From Amphiura filiformis (lineage: Eukaryota; Echinodermata; Ophiuroidea; Amphilepidida; Amphiuridae), in contig NC_092631.1 of NCBI RefSeq assembly GCF_039555335.1, positions 9,733,701 through 9,797,700 of the forward strand: 64,000 nt of DNA, given 5' to 3'. Under the pieces are notes generated by a model. The model was not told the origin of the DNA. It did not search any database and saw only the letters and a list, made by a program, of their open reading frames with translations. A program made the position numbers and the translations under genes. This document shows, in pieces, positions 32,363 to 42,503 of this stretch. Each line of letters starts with the position of its first letter. Within the stretch, counting starts at the first letter, position 1.

Positions 32363-34860
32363 AATATCAGCAGAAGGTAGCTACTCTATTTCATCAACAC
32401 CAATATCAGCAGTAGATAGCTACACTACTTCACCAACACAAAAATCAGCAATAGACAGCTTACTTACTTCATCAACACCAATATCAGCAGTAGGTAGCTA
32501 CAGCTACACTACTTCATCAACACCAATATCAGCAGTAGGTAGCTACACTACTTCATCAATATCAGCAGTAGGTAGCTACACTACTTCATCAACACCAATA
32601 TCAGCAGTAGGTAGCTACACTACTTCATCAACACAAATATCAGCAGTAGATAGCTACACTGCTTCACCAACACAAAAATCAACAATAGATAGCATATATT
32701 GGTGCTGATGAAGAAGTGAATATATCTACTGCTGATATTGTTGTTGATGAAGTATTATAGCTTAGATAACCACACCACGTCATCAACACCTAAATCAGCA
32801 GTAGATAGCCACTCTAATTCATCAACACTAAAATCAGCAGTAGGTAGCTACACTACTTCATCAGCAAAAATATCAACAGAAGGTAGCTACTCTATTTCAT
32901 CAACACCAATATCAGCAGTAGGTAGCTACACTACTTCATCAACACCAATATCAGCAGTAGATAGCTACACTGCTTCACCAACACAAAAATCAACAATAGA
33001 TAGCATATATTGGTGCTGATGAAGAAGTGAATATATCTACTGCTGATATTGGTGTTGATGAAGTAGTGTAGCTACCCACGGCTGATATTGGTGTTGATGA
33101 AGTAGTATAGCTATCTACTAGTGGTATTAGTGTTGATGTAGTGTAGCTCCTTACTGCTAATGTTGGTGTTGATGAAGTAGTGAAACTATTACCGCCTATA
33201 TCATGTATATTGGTGCTGATGAAATAATGAAGCTACCTACTGCTGATATTGGTGTTGATGAAGTAGTGAAACTATCTACTGCTGATCTTGGTGTTAATTG
33301 ATGAAGTAGTGTAGCTACCTAGTGCTGATATTTGTGCTGATGAAGTAGGTTAACTATCTATTGCTGGTTTTGGGGGTTGATAAAGTGATGTAGCTATCTA
33401 CTGCTGATATTGATGCTGATGAAGTAGGTAAGCTATCTGTTGTTGATTTGATGTTGTTGAAGTACTGTAGTGAAACTATCTACTGCTAATATTGGTGTTA
33501 ATGACGAAATGTAGCTACCTACTGTTGATATTGCTGTTGATAAGGTAGTGTAGCAATATACTGCTGATATTGGTATTAATGAAATAATGAAGCTATACGT
33601 ACTACTAAATATTGGTGCTGATGAAGTAGTGAAGCTACCCACTGCTGATTGGTATTGATGAAATAGTGAAGCTATCTACCGCTGATATTGGTAAGCTCTC
33701 TATTGCTGATTTTGGTGTTGATGAAGTGGTACATGGAATGGTTAACTTCCGCTGATATTGGTGTTGTTGAAGTAGTGAAGCTATCTACTGCTGATATTGG
33801 TGCTGGGTAGGTTAACTATCTATTGCTGGTTTTGGGGTTGATAAAGTGATATAGTGATCTACTGCTGATAATGGTGTTGATGAAATAGCGTAGCGACTTA
33901 CTGCTGATATTGGTACTGATGAAGTAGATAAGCTATCTATTGCTGATATTTGTGGTATTGATGAAGTAGTCTAGCTACCTACTGCTGATATTGGTGCTGA
34001 TGAAGAAGTGAATCTATCTACTGCTGATTTTGGTGTTGATGAAGTATAGTGTAGCTACCCACTGCTGATTGAAGTAGTGAAGCTACCTACCGCTAATATT
34101 GGTGTTGATGAAGTAGTGAAGCTATCTACTGCTGATATTGGTGTTGGTGAAGTAGTGTAGCTATCTACTGCTGATATTGGTGTTGATGAAGTAGTGAAGC
34201 TATCTACTGCTGATATTGTTGTTGATGAAGTAGGCACGATATCTATTGCTGATATTGGTGCTGATGAAATAGTGCACCTACTTACTGCTGATATCGGTTC
34301 TAATGACGTAGGTAAGCTCTCTATAGTGCTAATTTTGGTATTGATGAAGTGATGTGGATATCTACCGCTGATATTGGTGTTGATGAAATAAGTAAGCTAT
34401 CTACTGCTAATCAGTGGCGGCACCATGTTTTTTTTTTCGGGGGGGGCAAAATGAACTTATTTTGCACAAAATTGCCGCAAAAAGTGGAAATTTGTGTGAT
34501 TTGTGTTTTATTGCCTCAAAAGTGGATGGGACAAACCGGAGGGCAAGAAAAATATTGGGGATGCCCCCTTGCCCCCCCACTGCTGCTAATATTGATGTTG
34601 ATGAAGTAGTGTAGCTACCTACTGCTGATATTGGTGATGATGAAGTAGGTAAGCTAATTTTGGAGTTGATAAAGTGGTGTGGTTATCTACGGCTGATATT
34701 GGTGTTGATGATGAAGTAGTGTAGCTACCTACTGCTGATATTGGTGTTGATGAAGTAGTAGAGGTGTTGATGAAGTCGTGTGGTATCTACCGCTGATATT
34801 GGTGTTGATGAAGTAGTGTAGCTATCTACTGCTAATATTGGTTTTGTTGATATTAGGATA
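32363..34860. repeat. 39-bp satellite, right block, with orientation switches
   Basis: From 32363 to about 32700 units read in the ATATCAGCAGTAGGTAGCTA orientation. At about 32700-32755 they flip, at 32756-33010 they are inverted again, and from about 33010 to 34860 they read in the TGATATTGGTGTTGATGAAG orientation. Divergence between units is moderate. A hAT-type insertion sits at 34415-34582. The complementary-strand peptide reading (13 residues, Ser/Thr-rich) has no start context, no splice logic and frequent breaks. Confidence 0.92.
34415..34582. mobile_element. 168-bp hAT-type MITE in the satellite, duplication CTGCTAAT
   Basis: The left end CAGTGGCGGCACC and the right end GCCCCCCCACTG are flanked by CTGCTAAT on both sides (34407-34414, 34583-34590). 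CTGCTAAT is part of the satellite unit, so it is seen once in uninterrupted units. The interior is G-rich at the left and C-rich at the right and has no coding capacity. Confidence 0.82.
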
Positions 34861-36070
34861 TTGGTGTTGGGTTTTTTAGGTATCTAGTTATCCATATCCA
34901 TTCCATTAATTAGTCTACGTGTATGGACCTAATTAGCTTAATATAGTGTCCAAACACAGATGTGAAGTTGTATGTCTTAACTGTATCACTTATTCATGTT
35001 TGACAGTTTAGAAGTGTGAAGAAAGTATTTAAAACAGTTTACATGATGTCAAAAAATGTTGAAAGGAAAAAACTTTTTCTGTAATTTCCAAATTTAGGGT
35101 CGGCATTCTTTTGTATAAAAACCTTTTCCAGATTAGGATCGGTTGGATGAGGACAATCAAGCATCCTTTTTTGGGCCTAGGCTGTTAAACTTATTAAAAT
35201 TATTCATACAAGTTATGTTTTTTTAATTCAAGAAAAATAATGATGACTTGATGTATTGATAATGCTAAAAGAACAGTAATATCATTTTACATTAATTTGC
35301 ATCATTTCAACATTTTTATGACCTATGATATTCAATTTTTAAAGAACAAGAAATTACATGACTAATGGTGAATTTATGACTTCGCGATTTATCGTGATTT
35401 AATTAGTCATTTACTATACTTGATTACTAATTGAATGACTAATTAAATGACTAATTTTTTATCGAAAATCTGATTTGCAATATTTTTGGCAACTTTTGAA
35501 AATGTTTTGAAAATGCTTTATCTCATCATTTGATTTTCCTACCAACCTTTATGTGTGCTCTTATGAAAATTTTACGAAAGCGTTTTTGTGTTTGCTGGGA
35601 TACTATTTTGGTATTTTCAATAGACGTGTTTTGATGGTCCAATATTAATATAATTACACCGTATTGTAATAAGACAAAAGGAGCTATCATTTCCGCATGG
35701 ATTGTTTATAAAGAGCTATTGTTTATCATTGTTAACATCGTTAAGGTGTGGATATATTAACTGATCGTAAAAAGTAATTAGTTGCAACGTGTATTAACGA
35801 AATATTCTGAAATAATACCTTTTGTTGCGTCCTAAATACTGACTTGCCGTGATATAATTTTAAAATAATTTTAAAAAAAATTTGATTTTGTTTGTACGAA
35901 TCAGCTTACAAATTGCCACACTGAAATGTATTGATGTAAACTGGTTCATGAAAGAGTAACGATAACCGCTACTTGCTTAATGATTTTAATTGCATAGGTA
36001 ATTTTAACGTTGGGTCTAATATCAACAGTCAAAATACCGGTAATTGGACACAATTGTATCAAATTTGAGT
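34861..36070. other. AT-rich stretch, one solo CCCAGCAAACAC-family end at 35575-35599
   Basis: No gene is recognised. AAGCGTTTTTGTGTTTGCTGGG at about 35578-35599 is the right terminus of the CCCAGCAAACAC family, without an identifiable left partner. Around 35390-35460 a TGACTAATTAAATGACTAAT motif repeats imperfectly. Confidence 0.4.
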
Positions 36071-36086
36071 TGAAATTTTAATTATT

Positions 36087-36182
<96 letters not shown>

Positions 36183-36196
36183 TTAATTAATTAATT

Positions 36197-36274
<78 letters not shown>

Positions 36275-36350
36275 TGAATGAATGAATGAATGAATGAATG
36301 AATGAATGAATGAATGAATTAATTAATTAATTAATTAATTAATTAATTGA
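36071..36350. repeat. Compound (ATTT)n (AATT)n (ATTT)n (AATG)n (AATT)n microsatellite
   Basis: About 280 bp of tetranucleotide repeats in five blocks. The last AATT block runs directly into GAGCGTTTATTGCG, the subterminal sequence of a palindromic TTAA element whose outer end is otherwise missing. Confidence 0.95.
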
Positions 36351-36994
36351 GCGTTTATTGCGTTTCGACAGTATTTTTGTGGGACATGAGAGCACCTCAG
36401 ACCTATCGAATTGCATTCTGAATACGAAGCATGTCTTTCTGATATCAAATAATTTTCATTTTTTTAAATCACAATATAATACAAATTTTATGACAAATTA
36501 TAAAAATTTGATATTTTTCAAATTTTTGATATATAACAGTCCTCGAAGTAAATTATATAAATCTAATGATATATTCTTAAAGTGTGTGTAGCAGGGAGGA
36601 AAAGCCGACGGTCAATTGAAAATTTTGACCTTTCATATTGAAGATATGGATTTTTTCCCAAAAAGACCTAAATTTTGTTGGTGTTTTGGGAAAAAAATCC
36701 ATATCTTCAATGCGAAAGGTCAAAATTTTCATTTGATCGTCGGCTTTTCATCCCACCTACATACACTTTAAGTATAAATCATCAGATTTATAAAGTTTAC
36801 TTCAAGTACTGTTAAATATCAAAAATATCAATTTTTAATGATTTGCCATAAAATGTGTATCAAATTGCGAATTTCAAAAATCAAAATTATTTGATATCAG
36901 AATGACATTCTTCGTATTCAGAATGCAATTCGATATGTCTGATGTGCTCTAATGTCCCAAAATAAATACTGTCCAAACGTTCATACCCCATCCC
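36350..36994. mobile_element. Palindromic TTAA-flanked MITE, copy 1
   Basis: Nearly the whole element is one inverted repeat with arms of about 300 bp centred near 36670. The left arm GACAGTATTTTTGTGGGACA, AATTGCATTCTGAATACGAA, AAAGCCGACGGTCAATTGAA is mirrored on the right. The right end is CATACCCCATCCC followed by TTAA (36995-36998). The left terminus merges with a microsatellite. TTAA flanks point to piggyBac- or Kolobok-type mobilisation. Full copy at 48468-49127. Confidence 0.82.
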
Positions 36995-37286
36995 TTAAAG
37001 AAACACCATAAAATAACACATAGTAGGAAGAACAAAGTCTTATTCAAAACAAAAATGGTATTTCTGTTAACATGGTTTCTCATAGATAAAAGGACGGAAT
37101 TGGAGAACGATATGATTAAATTTTAATATAAAACTACGGTTAATGTTATATTGCTTGCTACTGTAAGGTTTAGATTGAATGCGAATTAAACTGCAGTGGT
37201 TGTTTACATAATAAGCAAATACTTTATTACAAGATGCAGTAATAATGTAATCTCATTTATTGTCGACTTCAAGTGTGTTATCTTAA

Positions 37287-37560
37287 GGGCTCTAGCATGA
37301 ACGTTTCGACAGTATTTTGTGGGACATTAGAGCACATCAGACATATCGAATTAAATTCTGAATACGAGGAATGTCCTTCTGATATCAAATAATTTTGATT
37401 TCTTGAAATTTCGCGATATAATACAAATTTTATGACAAATTATTAAAATTTGATATTTTTTAAATTTTGATACTTTTAAGTATCAAAATTTAAAACAGTC
37501 CTGTTAAAACTGTTAAAACAGTCCTGGAAGTAAACTTTCTAAATCTAATGATATGAGGCA
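37287..37560. mobile_element. Palindromic TTAA-family MITE, one-armed copy
   Basis: It begins right after TTAA (37283-37286) with GGGCTCTAGCATGAACGTTT, then GACAGTATTTTGTGGGACAT, as in the full copies. It breaks off after ATCTAATGATATG near 37556. The second arm is missing. A small local duplication (TTAAAACAGTCCTG) is present near 37490. Confidence 0.7.
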
Positions 37561-37673
37561 TTCCATTATTACCCAGTCAACATTGAGTTTACACGAGGCG
37601 ATTCTGGCAGAGGAGACATTCCAAGGCGACTCGCTTCAGAAAGTCTCCTCTTCTAAACACACCATAATGTTAA

Positions 37674-37905
37674 GGGGTGGGTATGATCGTTTGGGCAGTA
37701 TTTTTTGTGGGACATGAGAGCACATCAGACATATCGAATTGCATTCTGAAGATGAAGAATGTCCTTCTGATATCAAATAATTCTGATTTTTTGAAATTTG
37801 CGATATAAATAAATAATAAGTAAACTTTTAAAAATCTAATGATATGTACTTAAAGTGTATGTAGCTGGAATGAAAAGCCGACGATCAATTGACAAATTTT
37901 GACAA
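37674..37905. mobile_element. Palindromic TTAA-family MITE, second one-armed copy
   Basis: It starts after TTAA (37670-37673) with GGGGTGGGTATGATCGTTTG and continues through AATTGCATTCTGAAGATGAA to GAAAAGCCGACGATCAATTG. It ends where the hairpin centre would begin. It lies about 110 bp from the preceding partial copy in the same orientation. Confidence 0.7.
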
Positions 37906-40250
37906 CCGGGGACACAAACATGAGAAACTAGGCCTGGAATGATTGAAACATACGTTACCATAAAGTGCAGGATTAAAACAAAAAAGTGACTATAAACTGT
38001 TGAGCAAATTATAGCCGCAGGTGCACTTGATACACATTATTAACATTATTTCATTAATAAGAGTAGAGTTTGAACGTCTAAATTAAAAAAAATTGTTGTA
38101 GGCCTACTTGCTAATACCAAACATGAGTGACGTGCATTAAGTGAAATCCTGTGCAGCTACATAAATGGGTGGTGTTAATCAAATGAGTATAACTTGAGTT
38201 TGATATACTAAAAGTATGCAAATACAACAACTTCTGTTTTAATTTAGACGTTCAGACTCGACTCGTTCCAATGATGTTTTCATTAACAGTGGATTCCTTA
38301 TAGATTTCGTACAAAAGCACCACGAGCAAGAGTTTACTTCATTTTGAATGAAGTACACTCTGCACAGTGTGATGGCTTTGCAAAATTCCCGACATTTTCA
38401 ATTTTCTTTTGGATATTTCAGGGTGGTTTTTTTTTCTTCAGTTTTTCAAGCTTTCGGTTTTTGGGGTTTTTTTTTTTTTTTGGGAGGGGGTCATTTAGCC
38501 ACTTCCAGAGAAAATAATAACAATAAACAAGTTTGGCAAGTACGTCCGAGTCAATTTCGTCGCCAAAAGCATTATTTATTTAAATCAATGACAATATAAT
38601 AAGAAGGCATTTTCAATGTTTGTTTAAAAGCTTTTTTTTAAATTCCGAATGAAAATGCGAATCGATCGATCGGCTAGTAAATATTTTGTTCACTTTTGTC
38701 CATAATAATATTATGCTCGTTATTGTCAATTCCAGAATAATAAACTACTAGTGCAATTTGCATTAGTTTAGTAAAATAACTTATTGATCGAAAAAAATAG
38801 ACGTTCATTGTCAAAAACATTTTGTGAATACAATATTATTATTGCAGAATATCCAAGTGTTTAACAATAGAAAGGTAACAATAATGTTTTATTTACATTG
38901 ATTTGGCTTCAATGATTGAGTTTACATGATGAAAGGAACGTTCGCTCCGACATGATCAATCATGGAATATAAATATAAATATATAATTATGAAACAGTAT
39001 CATTATTATTTACCTTATAGATAATAATATATTTATCGACAATTTTATGTTTGATAATTCTTTGAAAAAGCGTGCGTTTTAGCAAATCCGACAAACTCTC
39101 TCAAACTATAACTTGTCTAATGACTCATATTTATTCTGTTTCACATTTTTATTTTTACCTATACCCCGCAAACACACACAAACAAAAAATAAAATAAAAA
39201 AGTACGCATATATGTGATTCGATCAAGCAACATTAGTCGGAATTAGGAAATATTAAATTTTCAGTTTCTCATTATCTTATATGATAGTAAAAAGGATTTT
39301 CAAAGCTGCATTTTGCAGAAAACCCTATTGAAATTGAACAACCAGTTCCAAAGATATGAGCAGTTAAAGAGTTTCCAAAACAACAGGAAACAAAAGGATA
39401 TAGTTCCTTTGTTTGGCTATCTCAAAATCAATATTTCCGAATTGCTACTGATTTTTCTTCTCTCATTTTTCTTGATCGCATCACATACATAGTTTACACA
39501 AATACATTTTGCTACATACTCTTATTGTTTGAATAATCCCGCCAAAATATTAAAGTAATCTTTTCCCACAACTAAATATCATAGTCAGGAAATCATTTTA
39601 ATGATGCATCTGGTAGCTTAGATCATAACTTTCATATACTTACCGTCGTTTTATCTTTTCAGTTTCTGTTTCCGTATCCGTAATAGTTTTTGTAAGTCAT
39701 TGTTATTCTGAAGTGGTAGTCTCCCAGGTATGACCAATCTTTTATTCTAGCCTTTTGTTAGTTACTGAAAATTTGAAGCTCGTGAATTTCAGTTTTCGTT
39801 TTGGTAAGTTATATTGATTTTTTACGGTTGCGGTTGGGTGCCAATCTAGACAAAAGAAGAGTCTAAATTTTACGGTCCTAAATTCGCGGTAAATTGTACG
39901 GCTTCAATTGACTTGTGTTTGGTGTATATGTACTTACGCCTAGACGTAAGTGGCTCTTAAAAAGTCTTGCATTGAAATATATACTAACCATGTTGCCAAG
40001 TTATAAGCAAAAGTCTTTCATATTGGCGACGAAACGAGCGTCTAAAATCTCCCAATGAGGCGCGTACAAGTGGTGATTTGGTAATCATGTTTTATATTGA
40101 AATGCAATACAAAAGAATTTGCATTGGAGCAAAGATAATGTATTCTATTCATGGCAAGCTAATCTGATAATTGGTTGGGCCTATATGCAAGACTCGGGTT
40201 TATTTTAAATGTTTATTTTTGCAGAGCTTATTTTCAGTCATGGATCATAC
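37906..40250. other. AT-rich stretch without recognisable gene
   Basis: No ORF here has family resemblance. A poly(T)/G run lies at 38460-38490. A 65-bp piece at 38270-38332 (GGATTCCTTATAGATTTCGT) is repeated inverted and diverged at 49280-49342. Confidence 0.35.
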
Positions 40251-40254
40251 TGAT

Positions 40255-40455
40255 AAATTTCGCGAGGGGAGGGAGGGAGGAGGGAGATACTTAAGTTGAG
40301 ACTGAACAAGCGAGAGTGGGAGGGGGTGAGGAAGAAAGAGAGGAGAGGGAGAGGCGGAAAGACTAGAAAGAGAAGAACTCGAGAGGAGAGAGTAGGGACC
40401 GGGGACGGGGAGGAGTGGGGAGACTGATCATATGGGGGGGGGGCAGGAGGAAGCA
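40255..40455. repeat. Purine-rich (GA/GGGA) tract
   Basis: About 200 bp are almost purely A and G on the plus strand (GAGGGGAGGGAGGGAGGAGG and similar) and end in a run of nine or more G at 40434-40442. Such polypurine DNA can form triplex or quadruplex structures. The minus-strand frames over it are proline/serine-rich artefacts. Confidence 0.85.
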
Positions 40456-41012
40456 AAATAGGGAGATAGACATTGATACGAGTGAAGGGCGACACCTGTG
40501 GCCCTGCACAAGTGCAATGGGGCGCGACAGGCTCATAAGCGGACCTTTTGTGATTGAAGGGCTTATTTTCAACGTTTTTACAGAAAAAAGTGGACCTTTT
40601 CATTCGGATTTGCATTTTGTCATAATAATGTGAATCAATTTATCACTGTCAAACACGAGAGGGCGCTAGACCATTAAAACAGCGGTCGGACACCGGTGTT
40701 CAATACTATTTTATCTCCAGCCTTTATGGGCTTTATTGACACAGGCAATTACCTCTATTGAAATAAGCTGATTGGTACTTCAGAGTTAACAATGAAGTCA
40801 GATTACAGTAAACTTACTGAATCCCTTGCGTTTTCGTATCTGAACAATAGAGTTACGGAAACTGAAAAGATAAAAAGACCCCAAGTTGCAATTATCCCAG
40901 ATAATTCTTGATTTGTTTTTACAGAGTCTTGAATTAATTTTTAAAAACTAGATAAAAAATGTTTTTGGCCCAACATTTTTTTTGTTACGTTGAACGAAAA
41001 ATACCATAGTAT

Positions 41013-41697
41013 CCCAGCAAACACAAAACGTTTTCGACATTATTCACAAAAGGTTATAAAAGGTTGTCAGAAAATGTTTAAATGTCGGGTTATATAAAGG
41101 GTATATTAAGAGTATAAAACGTTTTCATAACCTTAAAAAATATTTTATGATAATCTACTGCTCAGCAAACAAAAATGTTTTTCAGAAAACGTTTAAATGT
41201 CGGGTTATATAAAGGGTATAAAAACGTTTTAATAAAATTCTAAAAACATTCTTGTGATACAAAACATTTAAACAGAATGTTATTTTGGGGTTGAAAAAAT
41301 ATTTTGCGAAAAATGTTTGCCCAAAATATTTTCAATAACGTTTTAAGAACGTTTTCATGACCTTTATATAACCCGACATTTAAATGTTATTAAAAGGTTT
41401 TGAAAAAACATTTTAAGAACATTTCTGTGTTTGCTGGGTTCAAATATTTTAACATAATGTTATTTAAGTATTGACACAATATTTGGCAAAGATGTTTGCA
41501 AAAATAGTTTACAATAACATTTTTTGAAAACATTTAAAAATATTGTTGTAGTGTGTTTTCACACAAAACGTTCTAAAACGTTATCATGACCTTTATATAA
41601 CCCGACATTTTAATGTTATTAAAACGTTTTTACCTAAACCAAAAGTCAAAATATAACTTATTTAAAACGTTTTTAAAACGTTTTTGTGTTTGCTGGG
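41013..41697. mobile_element. CCCAGCAAACAC-family composite MITE (685 bp), copy C
   Basis: The termini CCCAGCAAACACAAAACGTT and AAAACGTTTTTGTGTTTGCT-GGG are flanked by AT (41011-41012, 41698-41699). It has the same inner pair of ends as copies A and B, with small deletions. Confidence 0.88.
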
Positions 41698-41753
41698 ATT
41701 GCTGCCTATTATTAGGAATGGACTGCAAAACCCTGGAATTGCTACCCGATTTG

Positions 41754-42032
41754 GGGACCGTTCACAAACACTTGTTAGGGGGGGCTGATGCAAAAAGGGG
41801 GGTCATGAAAAATTTGACCCTCCTAAGGGGGGGGGCTGAAAAAATGACCACAAATTTTCCTGGAAAAATTAAGTTTATATGCTTTTCTATGGGGTTGACC
41901 CATAATTTTCATGTCAAAAAGGGGGCCCTGAAATTTTTGAGGTCTGTAAAGGTGGGGCCCGAAAAATTTGCGCGATGATTTTTTTTGCATCAGGCCCCCC
42001 CCCTTACCTTACAAGTGTTTGTGAACGGTCCC
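41754..42032. mobile_element. GC-rich MITE with TTG duplication (Harbinger-like)
   Basis: The inverted termini GGGACCGTTCACAAACACTT and AAGTGTTTGTGAACGGTCCC are essentially perfect and flanked by TTG (41751-41753, 42033-42035). The interior repeats AGGGGGGGGCTGA and has no ORF. A 3-bp duplication with GGG ends fits PIF/Harbinger-type MITEs. Confidence 0.8.
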
Positions 42033-42503
42033 TTGAGTTTTGCTGAGCTATTCTTTAGTTTGTGGAGTAAAACCCAAGAATGGGCTGGCGAAACCAGGGT
42101 ATAGCGACCGATTCTTGGGTTTTGCTCAACTTAATGATATACTTATACTTCCATAGGCGTTGCTTTGGAAGATTTAGGACAAAGATGCATGGTTCCCATG
42201 GTCTTCATCGACCAATTTTTAACAGATACTACTAGTATTTATAGTACAGGGAAATGCACAGAACTTTAGCCCACTATCATGACTACAACAACGATGAAGT
42301 TTGCAGAAAGGTATAGTCGTGTCAGATAAAAGCCTTAATTAACGTTTATGTTAAAATATGTAAACTATTTCTTGACAAATCAGGCAACAAAATTCTTATA
42401 TACTGCGAGTTCAGAAGGTAACCATGGTGACATACGCAATTATTACCTTTCTGCAACAATTCAATCAAATTTTTACAATTGTATATAAAATATTAAATAT
42501 GCT

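Noticed and set aside
32349-33019. Mucin-like Ser/Thr-rich ORFs (also at 29419-29733 and 33433-34237 on the other strand)
   Set aside because: They are readings of the 39-bp satellite, whose unit length is a multiple of three. They change strand with the array, lack splice or start context and are broken often.
28780-34860. CRISPR-like array
   Set aside because: The repeats are contiguous without unique spacers, the host is an animal, and no cas genes exist. It is a satellite.
40238-40615. Proline/serine-rich minus-strand ORFs
   Set aside because: They are translations of a polypurine tract.
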